Source: Lysinibacillus odysseyi (GTDB taxonomy: Bacteria; Bacillota; Bacilli; Bacillales_A; Planococcaceae). From it: DNA of 64,000 nt. The stretch spans positions 992,001-1,056,000 of the forward strand of contig JABUKB010000001.1 of NCBI GenBank assembly GCA_014595895.1. Direction: 5' to 3'. Below the pieces are notes generated by a model that saw only the letters and a program-made list of their open reading frames with translations, was not told the DNA's origin and did not search any database. Position 1 is the first letter of the stretch. Each line of letters opens with the position of its first letter. Position numbers and translations under genes: made by a program. This document shows positions 26,883 to 36,443 of this stretch, in pieces.

Positions 26883-28196
26883 GACTCGAGTATATTGAAT
26901 ATTATTTTATTAATTATCTTTTTAGGGCTGACAGCAGTATTCGTAGCAGCCGAATTTGCGGTCGTTAAAATTCGCAAATCCAGAATTGATCAGCTAATTG
27001 ATGAAGGGAATAAAAAAGCAGTTATTGCAAAGAAAGTGGTTAGTGACCTTGATTATTACTTATCTGCGTGTCAGTTAGGGATTACCGTTACAGCCATTGG
27101 TTTAGGGGCATTTACAAAGCCTTACGTAAAACACTTACTATATCCGATATTTGAATGGTTAAATACACCTGAAACGTTAATGAATATCTTATCATACGTT
27201 ATTGCGCTTGCAGTCGTAAGTTATTTACACGTTGTAATTGGAGAAATGGCTCCCAAAACCCTAGCCATCCAGTTTTCAGAGAAAATAGCATTACTGTTAG
27301 CGCCACCGCTTTATTATTTTGGTAAAGTGATGTATCCGTTTATTAAAGCTTTAAATGGTACATCTCGCTTGTTATTACGAGCAGTTGGTGTAAAAGCAGC
27401 GGGTGAAGATCAACCTTACTCCGAAGAAGAGTTGAAAATTATCATGGCCCAAAGCTTTCAAGGCGGAGAAATTGATAAGCAGGAATTAGAATATATGGAA
27501 AATGTATTCGCATTCGATGAGCATGTTGTAAAGGATATCATGGTGCCAAGAACAGAGCTTGTTGCCATCGATAAAGATATGGAGACAAAGGAAATTGTCT
27601 CGATTTTAGATGAACATAATTACACTCGTTATCCTGTCGTTGAGGAAAACGATAAAGATAAAATTATTGGGTTTGTGAATGCAAACAAGCTACTTAGTCG
27701 CATAGTAACAAATCGCCAGGCGAATTTGACGGATTTTGTCCGTTCCATTCCGTTTGTATTTGAGCAAACTCCTATTCAAGATGCGTTATTAAAAATGCAG
27801 AAAGAACTCGTGCATATTGCGGTTGTAATTGATGAATATGGCGGTACGGCAGGGATTTTAACGATGGAAGATATTTTAGAAGAACTCGTTGGTGAAATCC
27901 GCGACGAATTTGATGCAGACGAAGTAGATGAAATTCGCAAAACAGGTGAAAACGAGTATACAATTAATAGCCGTGTGTTATTGGAAGATTTAGAGGAACG
28001 TTTTGGTCTTGATTTCAATGATAGTGAAGATATTGATACAATCGGTGGCTGGGCGCTTCAAACTGGATTAAAAATAGCACCGGAAGTTTCCCAAGGGTTA
28101 GAAATTCAGCAGGACGGGCATCTGTGGGTAATCGGGGAAGTGGAAAACTATCATATTAAAGAAGTGATCTTTAAACAAAATGTTCTTAAATCATAA
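26880..28196 (+). CDS. CNNM/CorC-family membrane transporter (hemolysin-like)
   Basis: A 438-residue protein: DUF21/CNNM transmembrane domain (~1-190) with AEFAVVKIRKSRIDQL and the SACQLGITVTAIGLGA motif, two CBS domains (~200-340; TRYPVVEEND, VIDEYGGTAGILTMEDILEELVGEI), and a CorC_HlyC domain (~350-430, SEDIDTIGGW). In Bacillus, relatives (e.g. MpfA/YhdP) are linked to Mg2+ efflux. TTG start, ahead of AGGAGG. Tandem with a paralogue at 28240. Confidence 0.9.
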   Translation: MDSSILNIILLIIFLGLTAVFVAAEFAVVKIRKSRIDQLIDEGNKKAVIAKKVVSDLDYYLSACQLGITVTAIGLGAFTKPYVKHLLYPIFEWLNTPETLMNILSYVIALAVVSYLHVVIGEMAPKTLAIQFSEKIALLLAPPLYYFGKVMYPFIKALNGTSRLLLRAVGVKAAGEDQPYSEEELKIIMAQSFQGGEIDKQELEYMENVFAFDEHVVKDIMVPRTELVAIDKDMETKEIVSILDEHNYTRYPVVEENDKDKIIGFVNANKLLSRIVTNRQANLTDFVRSIPFVFEQTPIQDALLKMQKELVHIAVVIDEYGGTAGILTMEDILEELVGEIRDEFDADEVDEIRKTGENEYTINSRVLLEDLEERFGLDFNDSEDIDTIGGWALQTGLKIAPEVSQGLEIQQDGHLWVIGEVENYHIKEVIFKQNVLKS

Positions 28197-28209
28197 CGGA
28201 TTATTAATG

Positions 28210-28242
28210 GAGGTGAATCCCTTTAATTAAGGGAATCTATTG
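28210..28242 (+). promoter_or_regulatory. Structured translation leader, copy 2
   Basis: GGAGGTGAATCCCT..AGGGAATCTATTG, the counterpart of the leader at 26850. Here GTG-AAT-CCC-TTT-AAT-TAA would encode a five-residue peptide MNPFN ending just before the TTG start, a possible translational-coupling device. Confidence 0.5.
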
Positions 28243-29307
28243 GATGGAATCATTATTTTAAACTTAGCATTAATCGCATTATTTATTTTACTTACCGCGT
28301 TCTTTGTAGGGGCAGAGTTTGCCATTTTAAAAGTGCGTATGTCACGTATTGACCAGCTTATATCTGAAGGAAACAAAAAGGCAGTCATTGCCAAGAAAGT
28401 AGCACAGAATCTCGACTACTACTTATCAGCATGTCAGCTAGGGATTACCATTACTGCCCTCATTTTAGGAGCACTTGGTGAGCCGACAGTTGAAAAAATG
28501 TTAGCACCTCTTTTTGATTATTTAAATTTAGGTGCAGCACTTTCAACAGCCTTGTCTTATGCGATTGCTTTATCCGTTGTCACATTCTTGCACGTAGTAC
28601 TTGGTGAGTTAATGCCAAAAACATTAGCGATTCAGTATGCCGATAAAATGACACTTCTGTTAGCGCCTCCGCTTTACTGGTTCGGACAAGTATCAAAGTC
28701 GTTTATTGCAGTACTCAATGGTTCAGCGCGACTGTTATTAAAAGGATTCGGTGTCAAACCAGCGGGGCATGATGAAGTGTATTCTGAAGAAGAACTGAAA
28801 ATAATTGTCACACAAAGCTATGAAGGCGGCGAAATCAATCAAACGGAGCTTGCGTATTTAGAAAATATCTTTGCCTTTGATTCACGTCACTTAGAGGATA
28901 TCATGATTCCTCGTTCCGAAATGGTGATGCTGGAAAAGCAGCAGACACTTGAGCAAATGGTAGCCGTAATTGAAGAGTTTGAATATACACGCTATCCTGT
29001 CATTGATGTCAATAGAAAGAAGAATGATGTGATTGGGTTTATTAACACGAAGGAAATGTTAACGGATATTGCAGCTGGTCGCTTGAATGAGGGCGCGGCT
29101 TTTATTCATGACATCCTGCGATTTAAGCATTCAACAGCTATTAAAGAGGTTTTCTTGAAAATGCAGCAAACCCGTAAACATATGGCCGTTGTAACAGATG
29201 GCAAAGGTGTCATCATTGGACTGGTGACAATGGAAGATATTTTATCGGAAATCATCGGTGAAATTCGTGACGAAAATGATGGAGATATCATCATCACAAC
29301 GTCATGA
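28240..29307 (+). CDS. CNNM/CBS transporter paralogue lacking the CorC domain
   Basis: A 355-residue paralogue of the preceding gene with the same CNNM membrane domain (AEFAILKVRMSRIDQL; SACQLGITITALILGA) and CBS pair (TRYPVIDVN; VVTDGKGVIIGLVTMEDIL). It stops right after SEIIGEIRDENDGD, about 80 residues short of its neighbour, so the CorC_HlyC domain is absent. TTG start. A strong terminator follows, so this looks like a natural end rather than a frameshift. Confidence 0.88.
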   Translation: MDGIIILNLALIALFILLTAFFVGAEFAILKVRMSRIDQLISEGNKKAVIAKKVAQNLDYYLSACQLGITITALILGALGEPTVEKMLAPLFDYLNLGAALSTALSYAIALSVVTFLHVVLGELMPKTLAIQYADKMTLLLAPPLYWFGQVSKSFIAVLNGSARLLLKGFGVKPAGHDEVYSEEELKIIVTQSYEGGEINQTELAYLENIFAFDSRHLEDIMIPRSEMVMLEKQQTLEQMVAVIEEFEYTRYPVIDVNRKKNDVIGFINTKEMLTDIAAGRLNEGAAFIHDILRFKHSTAIKEVFLKMQQTRKHMAVVTDGKGVIIGLVTMEDILSEIIGEIRDENDGDIIITTS

Positions 29308-29314
29308 ACAGGGC

Positions 29315-29350
29315 ACTTAAACAGTACAGTCTGTTTAAGTGTCTTTTTTT
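29315..29350 (+). terminator. Terminator after the CNNM pair
   Basis: ACTTAAACAG / CTGTTTAAGT stem, six-base loop, then TTTTTTT. Confidence 0.85.
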
Positions 29351-29435
29351 GTGTTGTTATTGTCGTCAATATTGTTATTTCCGAGAGTTATGTGTAAAAA
29401 ATGGTAATATGAATGAAAGAGGGGAAGTGAGATGT

Positions 29436-30167
29436 ATGGCATTTTGCTTTTGGTTAGTCATTATTTTTACGCTATTATATGAACCGATAAAGGGATATGT
29501 TGATTTCAAGAGATTTAAAGTGGATGTAAGAGAAAATGAAGGTGCGAGGTTGAAATTTTATAAGAGTTCAATCATTGGTCTATGGATACCTACCGTTTTC
29601 ATATTGCTTTTAGTTATTTTTACAGAACTAACTTTAAAAGATATAGGGTTGTCTATGCCACACATTAATGTTATTACGTTAGGACCGTGGGTTACGTATG
29701 CTGTCATTGCAGTTGCGTCTTTCTATTTGCTTGTTATCCTGTATTATTCAATCGGCTATCAGTATAGCGATAAAATCAGGGCTCAATTAGACCAGGCAAA
29801 ACAGAAAGAATATGCGAATGTCAGTTTTTCGGAAGTGTTACCCGTTTCTGAGAAGGAGAAAAAATTATGGAACTATGTTTCGCTGACAGCGGGAATTACA
29901 GAAGAGATTATATATAGAGGCTTTTTAATTTTTGCTTTAGCTTACCTATTCCCGACTCTCTCTATTTGGCTCGTTATATTGTTGGCTTCACTTCTGTTCG
30001 GCTTGGCTCATACTTATCAAGGTGTCACTGGAGTTACAAGAACCACTGTTGTCGGGGTGATGTTTTCTGTTCTTTATATTGGCATAGGTTCTATTTTGCC
30101 GTTAATCATTTTTCATTTCTTAATAGATTATGTAGCAAAATTAGGAGAATCTCTAGACAATCGATAG
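29436..30167 (+). CDS. CPBP-family intramembrane protease
   Basis: A 243-residue membrane protein with the ABI/CPBP glutamic-protease motifs: EEIIYRGFL (motif 1, EExxxR), FGLAHTYQG (motif 2, FxxxH) and FHFLIDY (motif 3, HxxxD). Bacterial members act in prenyl-protein processing-like cleavage or bacteriocin immunity; the substrate here is unknown. Start ATG 29436 is the first with a purine-rich AGGGGAAG upstream, though the spacing is long; GTG 29427 is an alternative. Confidence 0.85.
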   Translation: MAFCFWLVIIFTLLYEPIKGYVDFKRFKVDVRENEGARLKFYKSSIIGLWIPTVFILLLVIFTELTLKDIGLSMPHINVITLGPWVTYAVIAVASFYLLVILYYSIGYQYSDKIRAQLDQAKQKEYANVSFSEVLPVSEKEKKLWNYVSLTAGITEEIIYRGFLIFALAYLFPTLSIWLVILLASLLFGLAHTYQGVTGVTRTTVVGVMFSVLYIGIGSILPLIIFHFLIDYVAKLGESLDNR

Positions 30168-30178
30168 GGGGTGCTGAA

Positions 30179-30436
30179 TTGAAGACTATTGTTCAATCAT
30201 TAGTTGCTTCCTTTATAATTCATTTAGTCTATATAGCTGGCACTGCGATAGTTGGCTATATAAAAACAAGAAATTATAAGCCCGATATTCCAGATAATTG
30301 GGGAAGCATGGAAATACTTCAAAATGAAGTGGCTTTCGGGGTGGTAGGTTCACCCCTGTTTTTGCTGTTTACATTCATAGGGATAGCATTGATTTGCGGA
30401 ACAATAATCATTTCCTATAGGAAGATTATCGGTTGA
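30179..30436 (+). CDS. Small membrane protein downstream of CPBP gene
   Basis: An 85-residue protein with two transmembrane helices (QSLVASFIIHLVYIAGTAIVGYI; PLFLLFTFIGIALICGTIIISY) and a loop between. TTG start at 30179, with GGGGGTG eight bases upstream, 11 bases after the protease stop, so co-transcribed. Unknown family. Confidence 0.6.
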   Translation: MKTIVQSLVASFIIHLVYIAGTAIVGYIKTRNYKPDIPDNWGSMEILQNEVAFGVVGSPLFLLFTFIGIALICGTIIISYRKIIG

Positions 30437-30806
30437 AATAAATCAAATATATACGAGAAACAAGATAGGAAATCTGTATGTATGGAGGCTTCCCATTGGT
30501 TTGTGCAATGTTCAATAGTAAAGCTGAACAGAACCTCTGTATAAAAGCAAGAGAATGGATGACTGATAAACCGATAAATTATAGTTAGAAATATGTATTC
30601 GGAAAGGGCAATAAGGATGTCAGTCTGCGCATCAAATACACTTAATAAGCTTGAGCAGAAATTAATTATCCTGAAATGTTTGCTCCATGAACTTACTTAA
30701 TCTTGTTCGCCATACAATTATAATGTTGTATGGCTTTTTGGCGCGTGTTATGATGAGTCACATCTAGATACAGAATGAAAAATAGAAAGTTTTTAGAAAG
30801 GCAGGT
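30437..30806. other. Intergenic region before the MFS gene
   Basis: No ORF recognised. Contains one terminator-like hairpin, GCCATACAA / TTGTATGGC with TTTTT, at 30709-30739. Confidence 0.5.
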
Positions 30807-32108
30807 TTGATTATGCCACATAAGGAGGATGCGGAAGCGTTAGATGTCCAAAACGCTTCATTCCAAAGTTACATCCCTTCTTCAGAAAAACAAAAAGCAT
30901 TATATAAGCGTACATTATTTGTTATAAGTATTTCACAAATTTTTGGCGGTGCAGGGTTAGCAGCTGGGGTTACTGTGGGGGCACTTCTAGCTCAACAAAT
31001 GCTTGGGACTGATGCGTTTGCAGGACTGCCTGCAGCTTTATTTACGTTAGGGTCAGCAGGAGCAGCCTTATTTGTGGGGAGACTTTCGCAAGCTTATGGA
31101 CGTCGCTTAGGGCTGACGGCGGGTTTTATGGTCGGTGGACTTGGCGCGATAGGAGTCATTATTTCAGCAATGATAAATAGTATTTTCCTGTTATTCATTT
31201 CACTCCTGATTTATGGCGCAGGGACAGCGACAAATCTGCAAGCCCGTTATGCCGGCACGGACTTAGCGAATAGTAAACAAAGAGCAACTGCTATTAGTGT
31301 TACGATGGTATTTACCACATTCGGGGCAGTTGCAGGTCCAAACCTGGTAAATGTGATGGGGAAATTTGCTCTTTCCATCGGGGTTCCATCTCTTGCAGGT
31401 CCCTTCATTTTAGCAGCCGCTGCATATACTTTAGCGGGTATTGTCCTGTTCATCATGCTTCGTCCAGATCCATTGGTGATAGCTAGAATGCTAGAAGCAA
31501 CTAACCAAGAGCCTGGCATGAAAGGGCATGCAGCATCAACTGAGCATACCCAAAACAAAAGAGGCATCGTCGTTGGTGCAGCCATTATGGTTCTTACCCA
31601 AATTGTCATGGTAGCAATTATGACAATGACACCTGTTCATATGAGGCATCATGGGCATGACTTAGGTGCAATAGGTCTTGTTATTGGTTTTCATATAGGT
31701 GCTATGTATCTCCCTTCACTAGTAACAGGTATTCTTGTTGATAAGTTAGGGCGTACTGCAATGGCTATTGCGGCTGGAACCACATTGCTTCTAGCAGGTT
31801 TAATTGCAGCATTTGCACCGGGAGATTCTATGCTTCTTCTAGTAATTGCTCTTTCTTTGCTTGGGTTAGGGTGGAATTTCGGTTTGATTAGTGGGACGGC
31901 ACTTATTGTGGATTCCACGGACATTTCCACACGGGCTAAAACGCAAGGTACAGTGGATGTTTTGATTGCATTGTCCGGAGCTGCTGGAGGGGCATTGTCA
32001 GGAATGATTGTGGCAGGTTCAAGCTATCTAACATTATCCTTTGTTGGAGGGATTTTATCTTTATTGCTAGTTCCGGTAGTGATTTGGTCTCGTAGAAGTG
32101 AAAAGTAA
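30807..32108 (+). CDS. MFS transporter
   Basis: A 433-residue major facilitator protein with 12 predicted helices in two halves linked by a His/Lys-rich loop (MKGHAASTEHTQNKRG). The loop 2-3 motif is GRLSQAYGRRLGLTAGF, the family's G-x3-D/Y-x2-GRR/K variant, repeated as GILVDKLGRTAMAI in the second half. Probably a drug or metabolite exporter; substrate unknown. TTG at 30807 or ATG at 30813 could start it. Single gene. Confidence 0.85.
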   Translation: MIMPHKEDAEALDVQNASFQSYIPSSEKQKALYKRTLFVISISQIFGGAGLAAGVTVGALLAQQMLGTDAFAGLPAALFTLGSAGAALFVGRLSQAYGRRLGLTAGFMVGGLGAIGVIISAMINSIFLLFISLLIYGAGTATNLQARYAGTDLANSKQRATAISVTMVFTTFGAVAGPNLVNVMGKFALSIGVPSLAGPFILAAAAYTLAGIVLFIMLRPDPLVIARMLEATNQEPGMKGHAASTEHTQNKRGIVVGAAIMVLTQIVMVAIMTMTPVHMRHHGHDLGAIGLVIGFHIGAMYLPSLVTGILVDKLGRTAMAIAAGTTLLLAGLIAAFAPGDSMLLLVIALSLLGLGWNFGLISGTALIVDSTDISTRAKTQGTVDVLIALSGAAGGALSGMIVAGSSYLTLSFVGGILSLLLVPVVIWSRRSEK

Positions 32109-32142
32109 TCTAAAGAGCGCATTAGCTTCATAATCCAAAATT

Positions 32143-32182
32143 AAAAAGTCGGTTCCTTAGCAGAAAGGAATTCGACTTTTTT
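32143..32182. terminator. Bidirectional terminator between MFS and fumC
   Basis: AAAAAGTCGGTTCCTT pairs with AAGGAATTCGACTTTTTT; T tracts on both strands serve the two convergent genes. Confidence 0.8.
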
Positions 32183-32300
32183 AGGTTGAAGTTGACTTAG
32201 TACATAATATCAGCATTTTGTCGGCATGGTTTCAAAATCCGAATCCGGTGGAATACCGAACTCAGATTTCGAGCCTGCCTTTATTAAGACAGAGTTTTGA

Positions 32301-33692
32301 TTACTCCGCGTTTGGATAAATCATGGTTGCTGGGTCAACATATTGATCATACTGTTCTTCCGTTAATAAACCAGAAGCCAGTGCCGCCTCTTTTAGCGTA
32401 GTACCTTCTTTATGGGCTTTTTTCGCAATTGCGGCCGCATTTTCATAGCCGATATATGGGTTCAATGCCGTCACAAGCATAAGAGAATTGCGCAAGTTTG
32501 CCTCTAACACTTCAATATTTGGCTCAATACCGACAGCACAATTGTCATTGAAGCTTTGCATTGCATCGGCTACTAGACGTACGGATTGCAAGAAGTTATA
32601 AATAATGACCGGCTTAAAGACGTTTAGCTCAAAGTTTCCTTGAGAAGCTGCAAAGCCAATAGCCGCATCGTTTCCGAATACTTGGCAAGCAACCATTGTC
32701 ATAGCTTCCGATTGGGTAGGGTTGACTTTTCCTGGCATGATAGAGGAGCCAGGTTCATTTTCAGGGATGGTAATTTCACCGATTCCCGAGCGCGGTCCCG
32801 ATGCTAGCCAGCGTACGTCATTGGCAATTTTCATTAAGTCAGCAGCCAATGCTTTAATAGCACCATGAGCCGTGGTAATTTCATCGTGGGATGTTAAGGC
32901 ATGGAATTTATTTTCTGCTGTCACAAATTGCTTGCCTGTAAACGCGGCGATTTCTTCGGCTACCATTTTCCCGAATTGCGGATGAGCATTAATTCCGGTG
33001 CCGACAGCTGTCCCGCCAATCGCTAGCTCCTTCATGAATTCGTTTGTCACGGCAATCATTTTTTCTGATTTTACGAGCATATGTGTCCAGCCCGAAATTT
33101 CCTGACCAAGTGTTAGCGGTGTCGCATCCTGCAGGTGTGTACGCCCGATTTTAATAATATCCTGGAATTGCTCCGATTTTTTAGCAAATGTCGCTTTTAA
33201 AATATTTAATTTTGGCAGTAAATAATCTTCCACAGCAAGCACTGCTGCCACATGTAGCGCGGTTGGGAATGTGTCATTGGAACTTTGCGACATATTGACG
33301 TCATCATTTGGATGCACCGTTTCATCTGAACCTTGCTCCGCTAGTAATTGATTGGCGCGGAATGATAACACTTCATTCATATTCATATTCGACTGCGTAC
33401 CTGATCCTGTTTGCCACACAACAAGAGGGAATTGGTCATCCCATTTCCCGTCTAGCACCTCATCAGCAGCAGTAGTAATAGCTGTTGTCTTTGCCTCGGA
33501 TAATTTGCCGAGTTTATGGTTGGCGATAGCCGTAGAGCGTTTTAAAATAGCAAAAGCACGAATTATTTCAATCGGCATCTTTTCTGTGCCAATTTTAAAA
33601 TTTTGTAAGCTTCGCTGAGTTTGGGCCTTCCATAACTTATCAGCTTCTACTTGAATTTCACCCATCGTGTCTTTTTCAATACGATATTCCAC
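32301..33692 (-). CDS. fumC: Class II fumarate hydratase FumC
   Basis: A 463-residue fumarase/aspartase-superfamily enzyme that interconverts fumarate and malate. The signature [13 protein letters not shown] carries the catalytic Ser loop; [14 protein letters not shown] and [16 protein letters not shown] are the other conserved regions, with the general-acid/base His in the latter. Fumarase rather than aspartase is indicated by length and NMNMNEV context. GTG start at 33690-33692, nine bases after AAGGAG. Monocistronic. Confidence 0.93.
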   Translation of the reverse strand: MEYRIEKDTMGEIQVEADKLWKAQTQRSLQNFKIGTEKMPIEIIRAFAILKRSTAIANHKLGKLSEAKTTAITTAADEVLDGKWDDQFPLVVWQTGSGTQSNMNMNEVLSFRANQLLAEQGSDETVHPNDDVNMSQSSNDTFPTALHVAAVLAVEDYLLPKLNILKATFAKKSEQFQDIIKIGRTHLQDATPLTLGQEISGWTHMLVKSEKMIAVTNEFMKELAIGGTAVGTGINAHPQFGKMVAEEIAAFTGKQFVTAENKFHALTSHDEITTAHGAIKALAADLMKIANDVRWLASGPRSGIGEITIPENEPGSSIMPGKVNPTQSEAMTMVACQVFGNDAAIGFAASQGNFELNVFKPVIIYNFLQSVRLVADAMQSFNDNCAVGIEPNIEVLEANLRNSLMLVTALNPYIGYENAAAIAKKAHKEGTTLKEAALASGLLTEEQYDQYVDPATMIYPNAE

Positions 33693-33757
33693 TGAAAACA
33701 ACTCCTTATGAATTTAATGACGTTATACAATATGTTTTACCCTAATTACTAAAAAAA

Positions 33758-33790
33758 ATGGCAAATATCATAAATGATTTGCCATTTTTT
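33758..33790. terminator. Symmetrical hairpin upstream of fumC
   Basis: AAAAATGGCAAAT / ATTTGCCATTTTTT, ten-base loop, with A/T runs on both sides. Confidence 0.6.
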
Positions 33791-33871
33791 CTGGAGAAAA
33801 GATTTAATTTTGTTTTGGAATTGGTCTCTAGGGGGAAATCAATTCCAAATATAACGTCTTTACTACGATAA

Positions 33872-33886
33872 TGATAATCTTTCTCA
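33872..33886 (+). promoter_or_regulatory. Possible Fur-type box
   Basis: TGATAATCTTTCTCA matches the 7-1-7 Fur motif TGATAAT-N-ATTATCA at 12 of 14 palindrome positions, ~90 bases ahead of the LURP-one gene. No iron-related gene is next to it, so the call is weak. Confidence 0.3.
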
Positions 33887-33978
33887 TTTGAGAAGTCAAC
33901 CAATTATTTTATCTATTGTTATTTTCAAACATATTCTAGATAATATGTGTAGAAGACTTCCATTAGGGGGCGTTAAAA

Positions 33979-34473
33979 ATGAAAACATTATATATGAAGC
34001 AAAAACTTTTTAGTTTAAGCGGTAAATTTGCAGTAAAGGATGACCGAGAGAGGGAAGTTTATTTTGTGGAAGGGAGCTTTTTGACCATCCCAAAAACGTT
34101 TACGATTTATAATATAGCGGGAGAACCAGTCGCTGTGATCAAGAAAAAAACCTTTACATTTTTGCCTAAATTTTTTGTAGAAATAGCAGGGCAAGAGGTA
34201 ATGACAATCCACAAAGAATTTTCTTTTTTGAAAGCGCGTTATCGGATTGATGCAGCCGGGATAGAAGTACACGGGAACTGGTGGGATATGGAGTTTCAAG
34301 TGCTGCAGCATGGGGTTGTGGTAGGGCAAGTAAGCAAACAATGGCTGTCTTGGGGAGATAGCTATCAGCTCCAGGTTTTTGATGAAAAAATGGAAGCGAT
34401 TCTTTTGGCCATTGTCGTAGCGATTGATTGTGTCAAAGCCAGCCAAGCAGCAGCGGCGGCAAGCTCCGGTTAA
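33979..34473 (+). CDS. LURP-one-related (YxjI-type) protein
   Basis: A 164-residue Tubby-C-like/LURP-one barrel protein. It shows the expected short strands and signature pieces: LFSLSGKFAVKDDREREVYFVEG, ..IYNIAGEPVAVIKKK.., and the C-terminal hydrophobic helix (AILLAIVVAIDCVKA). It ends in an Ala-rich tail. Cytoplasmic; function of the bacterial family is unknown. ATG follows TAGGGGGCG by seven bases. Confidence 0.82.
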   Translation: MKTLYMKQKLFSLSGKFAVKDDREREVYFVEGSFLTIPKTFTIYNIAGEPVAVIKKKTFTFLPKFFVEIAGQEVMTIHKEFSFLKARYRIDAAGIEVHGNWWDMEFQVLQHGVVVGQVSKQWLSWGDSYQLQVFDEKMEAILLAIVVAIDCVKASQAAAAASSG

Positions 34474-34662
34474 ATTATAACAGTTGATAGAATTTGATAA
34501 GAAGCTCCGGCTCAGACTGAAAAGAAAGTCGAGATTCAACTTTTTCTGCACGTGTTTTTATTTTCCATTCTGATAGTTTCCATTATTGTAATAAATATTC
34601 GTTTATATGGATAGGGGATTTTTTATAATTTAACAAAATGATGTTGAGGAGAGGTGGAGAAT

Positions 34663-35682
34663 TTGATTCTTCAAGCATTCCAAAGTAAAAAATGGCTTGT
34701 ATTAGCTCTCATTGTTCTAATGAGTAATGTACTAGCTTATCAGCTACCGTCTATTATTTCTATAGCAGCTAAAGAAACAAACTGGCTTGTCATTGGTTCT
34801 TTAATCGATTGTGCGATTATCGTGCCTGCTTTATTGCTGCTTCACTTTAAAAAATGGTCCATCAAAAACGTCATTGCTTTTATGGCTGCTGGCATTATTT
34901 TTGCCCGCTTCATTATTCCCTCTGCTCTTATCGAGCCATTTGCGGTTATAACGTGGAGCGGCATTCTTCTAGAAGTGGCCATGATTATTTTTGAAGTGTC
35001 CCTGTTATTAGTGTTTGTCCGTTATCTGCCGGCAATCATCAAGTCGGTTAAAGCTAGCTCTGTTCCTGTCCTATTTTCATTTCCCGAAGCAGTACAGCAG
35101 AAAGTGCAACACAACACGATCGTACAAATCCTTTGTTCGGAAATGCTAATGGTTTATTATGCACTTTTTAACTGGCGTAAAAAGGCACCACAGCGCGGCT
35201 TTACGGTTTATAAAAATTCCATGTATGTTCCGGCTATCATTATGATATTCCATGCCTGCATTTTTGAAGTAGTGGCTTTTCATTGGTTGTTTTATGATAA
35301 ATGGCCGATTGTCGCATGGATCCACACCCTACTCTCCGCATATGGTTTGATTTTCTTGCTAGCGGACTTCCAGGCAATGCGTCTCCATCCAGCAGTAATC
35401 CGGCAGGGGAAACTGTATTTATCTACAGGTTTGATGAGACGTACGGTTATTGACTTAGAGCAAGTGAAAGCAATACATCACGAGGAGATAGAGGAAGCGT
35501 TTAAATTTGATGTGTTAGGCAGTATAGAAGAAAAACCTTCATTTACGATTGAAATGAAAGAACCTCAGACAATTTACATGTTGATGGGACTGGAAAAACA
35601 AGCGCGTTATATTAGTATTTTTGCCGATGAGCCACATGCTCTTTTAACAGCTATACAGAACGAAAACGCCAATAATTATTAA
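34663..35682 (+). CDS. Polytopic membrane protein with C-terminal PH-like part, unknown
   Basis: About 339 residues with ~seven transmembrane helices up to residue ~240. A soluble C-terminal part of strand-rich sequence (RLHPAVIRQGKLYLSTGLMRR..IDLEQVKAIHHEE) resembles a small bacterial PH domain. I prefer TTG 34663, with AGGTGGAG upstream; GTG 34654 is too close to its GAGGAG. Followed after ~30 bases by another membrane gene of unknown function, likely co-transcribed. Confidence 0.6.
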   Translation: MILQAFQSKKWLVLALIVLMSNVLAYQLPSIISIAAKETNWLVIGSLIDCAIIVPALLLLHFKKWSIKNVIAFMAAGIIFARFIIPSALIEPFAVITWSGILLEVAMIIFEVSLLLVFVRYLPAIIKSVKASSVPVLFSFPEAVQQKVQHNTIVQILCSEMLMVYYALFNWRKKAPQRGFTVYKNSMYVPAIIMIFHACIFEVVAFHWLFYDKWPIVAWIHTLLSAYGLIFLLADFQAMRLHPAVIRQGKLYLSTGLMRRTVIDLEQVKAIHHEEIEEAFKFDVLGSIEEKPSFTIEMKEPQTIYMLMGLEKQARYISIFADEPHALLTAIQNENANNY

Positions 35683-35714
35683 AAAATTGAGGTGGTTTCA
35701 TCATCTATTTAAGT

Positions 35715-36404
35715 ATGCTTTTTGTATTATTAATCCTAACAGCCATCGCGCGTTTTATCGTCTATGGTACGTTTGAAACATCAGTGTTGGCGATGATTTT
35801 TCTCATACCGGTTTTTGTCCTCATTATGTGGACGATGGCAAAGCAATTGGCTAAAAAAGAACGGGCATATGAACCTTCTCAAATAAATGACTGGTCATTC
35901 CTGCACACGCAAAACGTTTTTAGAATAGAAAAGCCGCTATTTAAGGGACTGGAAAACAAAGGATATATCAAACGGTACTTCCAAAACAATAGTCAATATG
36001 TGCTCAGCGAAATATTTGGCAGTCAGTGGTATCTGTCATTGGAAGTGGAAATAGAGGGCATTCTTTACGATATACGATGGTACCAGGAAAAGCAATCTTT
36101 CAAGCAAGACAGTTGGAAGATTTATAAAAATGGGCTGCAAATCGGAGAAGCAAAAACAGCAAATCCTATAAAAAATAGTGCTTCCTCAAAAGAGACCATT
36201 ATCTATCATATGGAAGACAAGCAATTTAAATCGAAAGCTAGTTCCATAGGAAAAACCGTTTCTCTTTTTCAAGAAGAGCAGCTTGTCGGTACGGCTTCAC
36301 CGCATTACGCAGTGAACAATGTACAGGTAATAGAATTGAAGGTGGAAGAGCCGCTGTATATTGTAGGGTTAGTACTTCATAGCTATTATTTTCAAAATGT
36401 ATAA
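35715..36404 (+). CDS. Membrane-anchored protein, unknown
   Basis: A 229-residue protein with two N-terminal transmembrane helices and a soluble, basic, strand-rich domain. Start choice is problematic: ATG 35715 has no RBS within range, whereas GAGGTGG at 35689-35695 sits 4-7 bases before in-frame ATC codons at 35700 and 35703. Either a rare ATC start adds ~4 residues or ATG is used poorly. Probable operon partner of 34663. Confidence 0.6.
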   Translation: MLFVLLILTAIARFIVYGTFETSVLAMIFLIPVFVLIMWTMAKQLAKKERAYEPSQINDWSFLHTQNVFRIEKPLFKGLENKGYIKRYFQNNSQYVLSEIFGSQWYLSLEVEIEGILYDIRWYQEKQSFKQDSWKIYKNGLQIGEAKTANPIKNSASSKETIIYHMEDKQFKSKASSIGKTVSLFQEEQLVGTASPHYAVNNVQVIELKVEEPLYIVGLVLHSYYFQNV

Positions 36405-36405
36405 C

Positions 36406-36443
36406 AAGAGCCTTCCGCAATTTATTGATTGTGGAAGGCTCTT
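36406..36443. terminator. Bidirectional terminator between the membrane gene and ctaG
   Basis: AAGAGCCTTCC / GGAAGGCTCTT stem between two convergent genes; it overlaps the last codons of ctaG. Confidence 0.82.
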
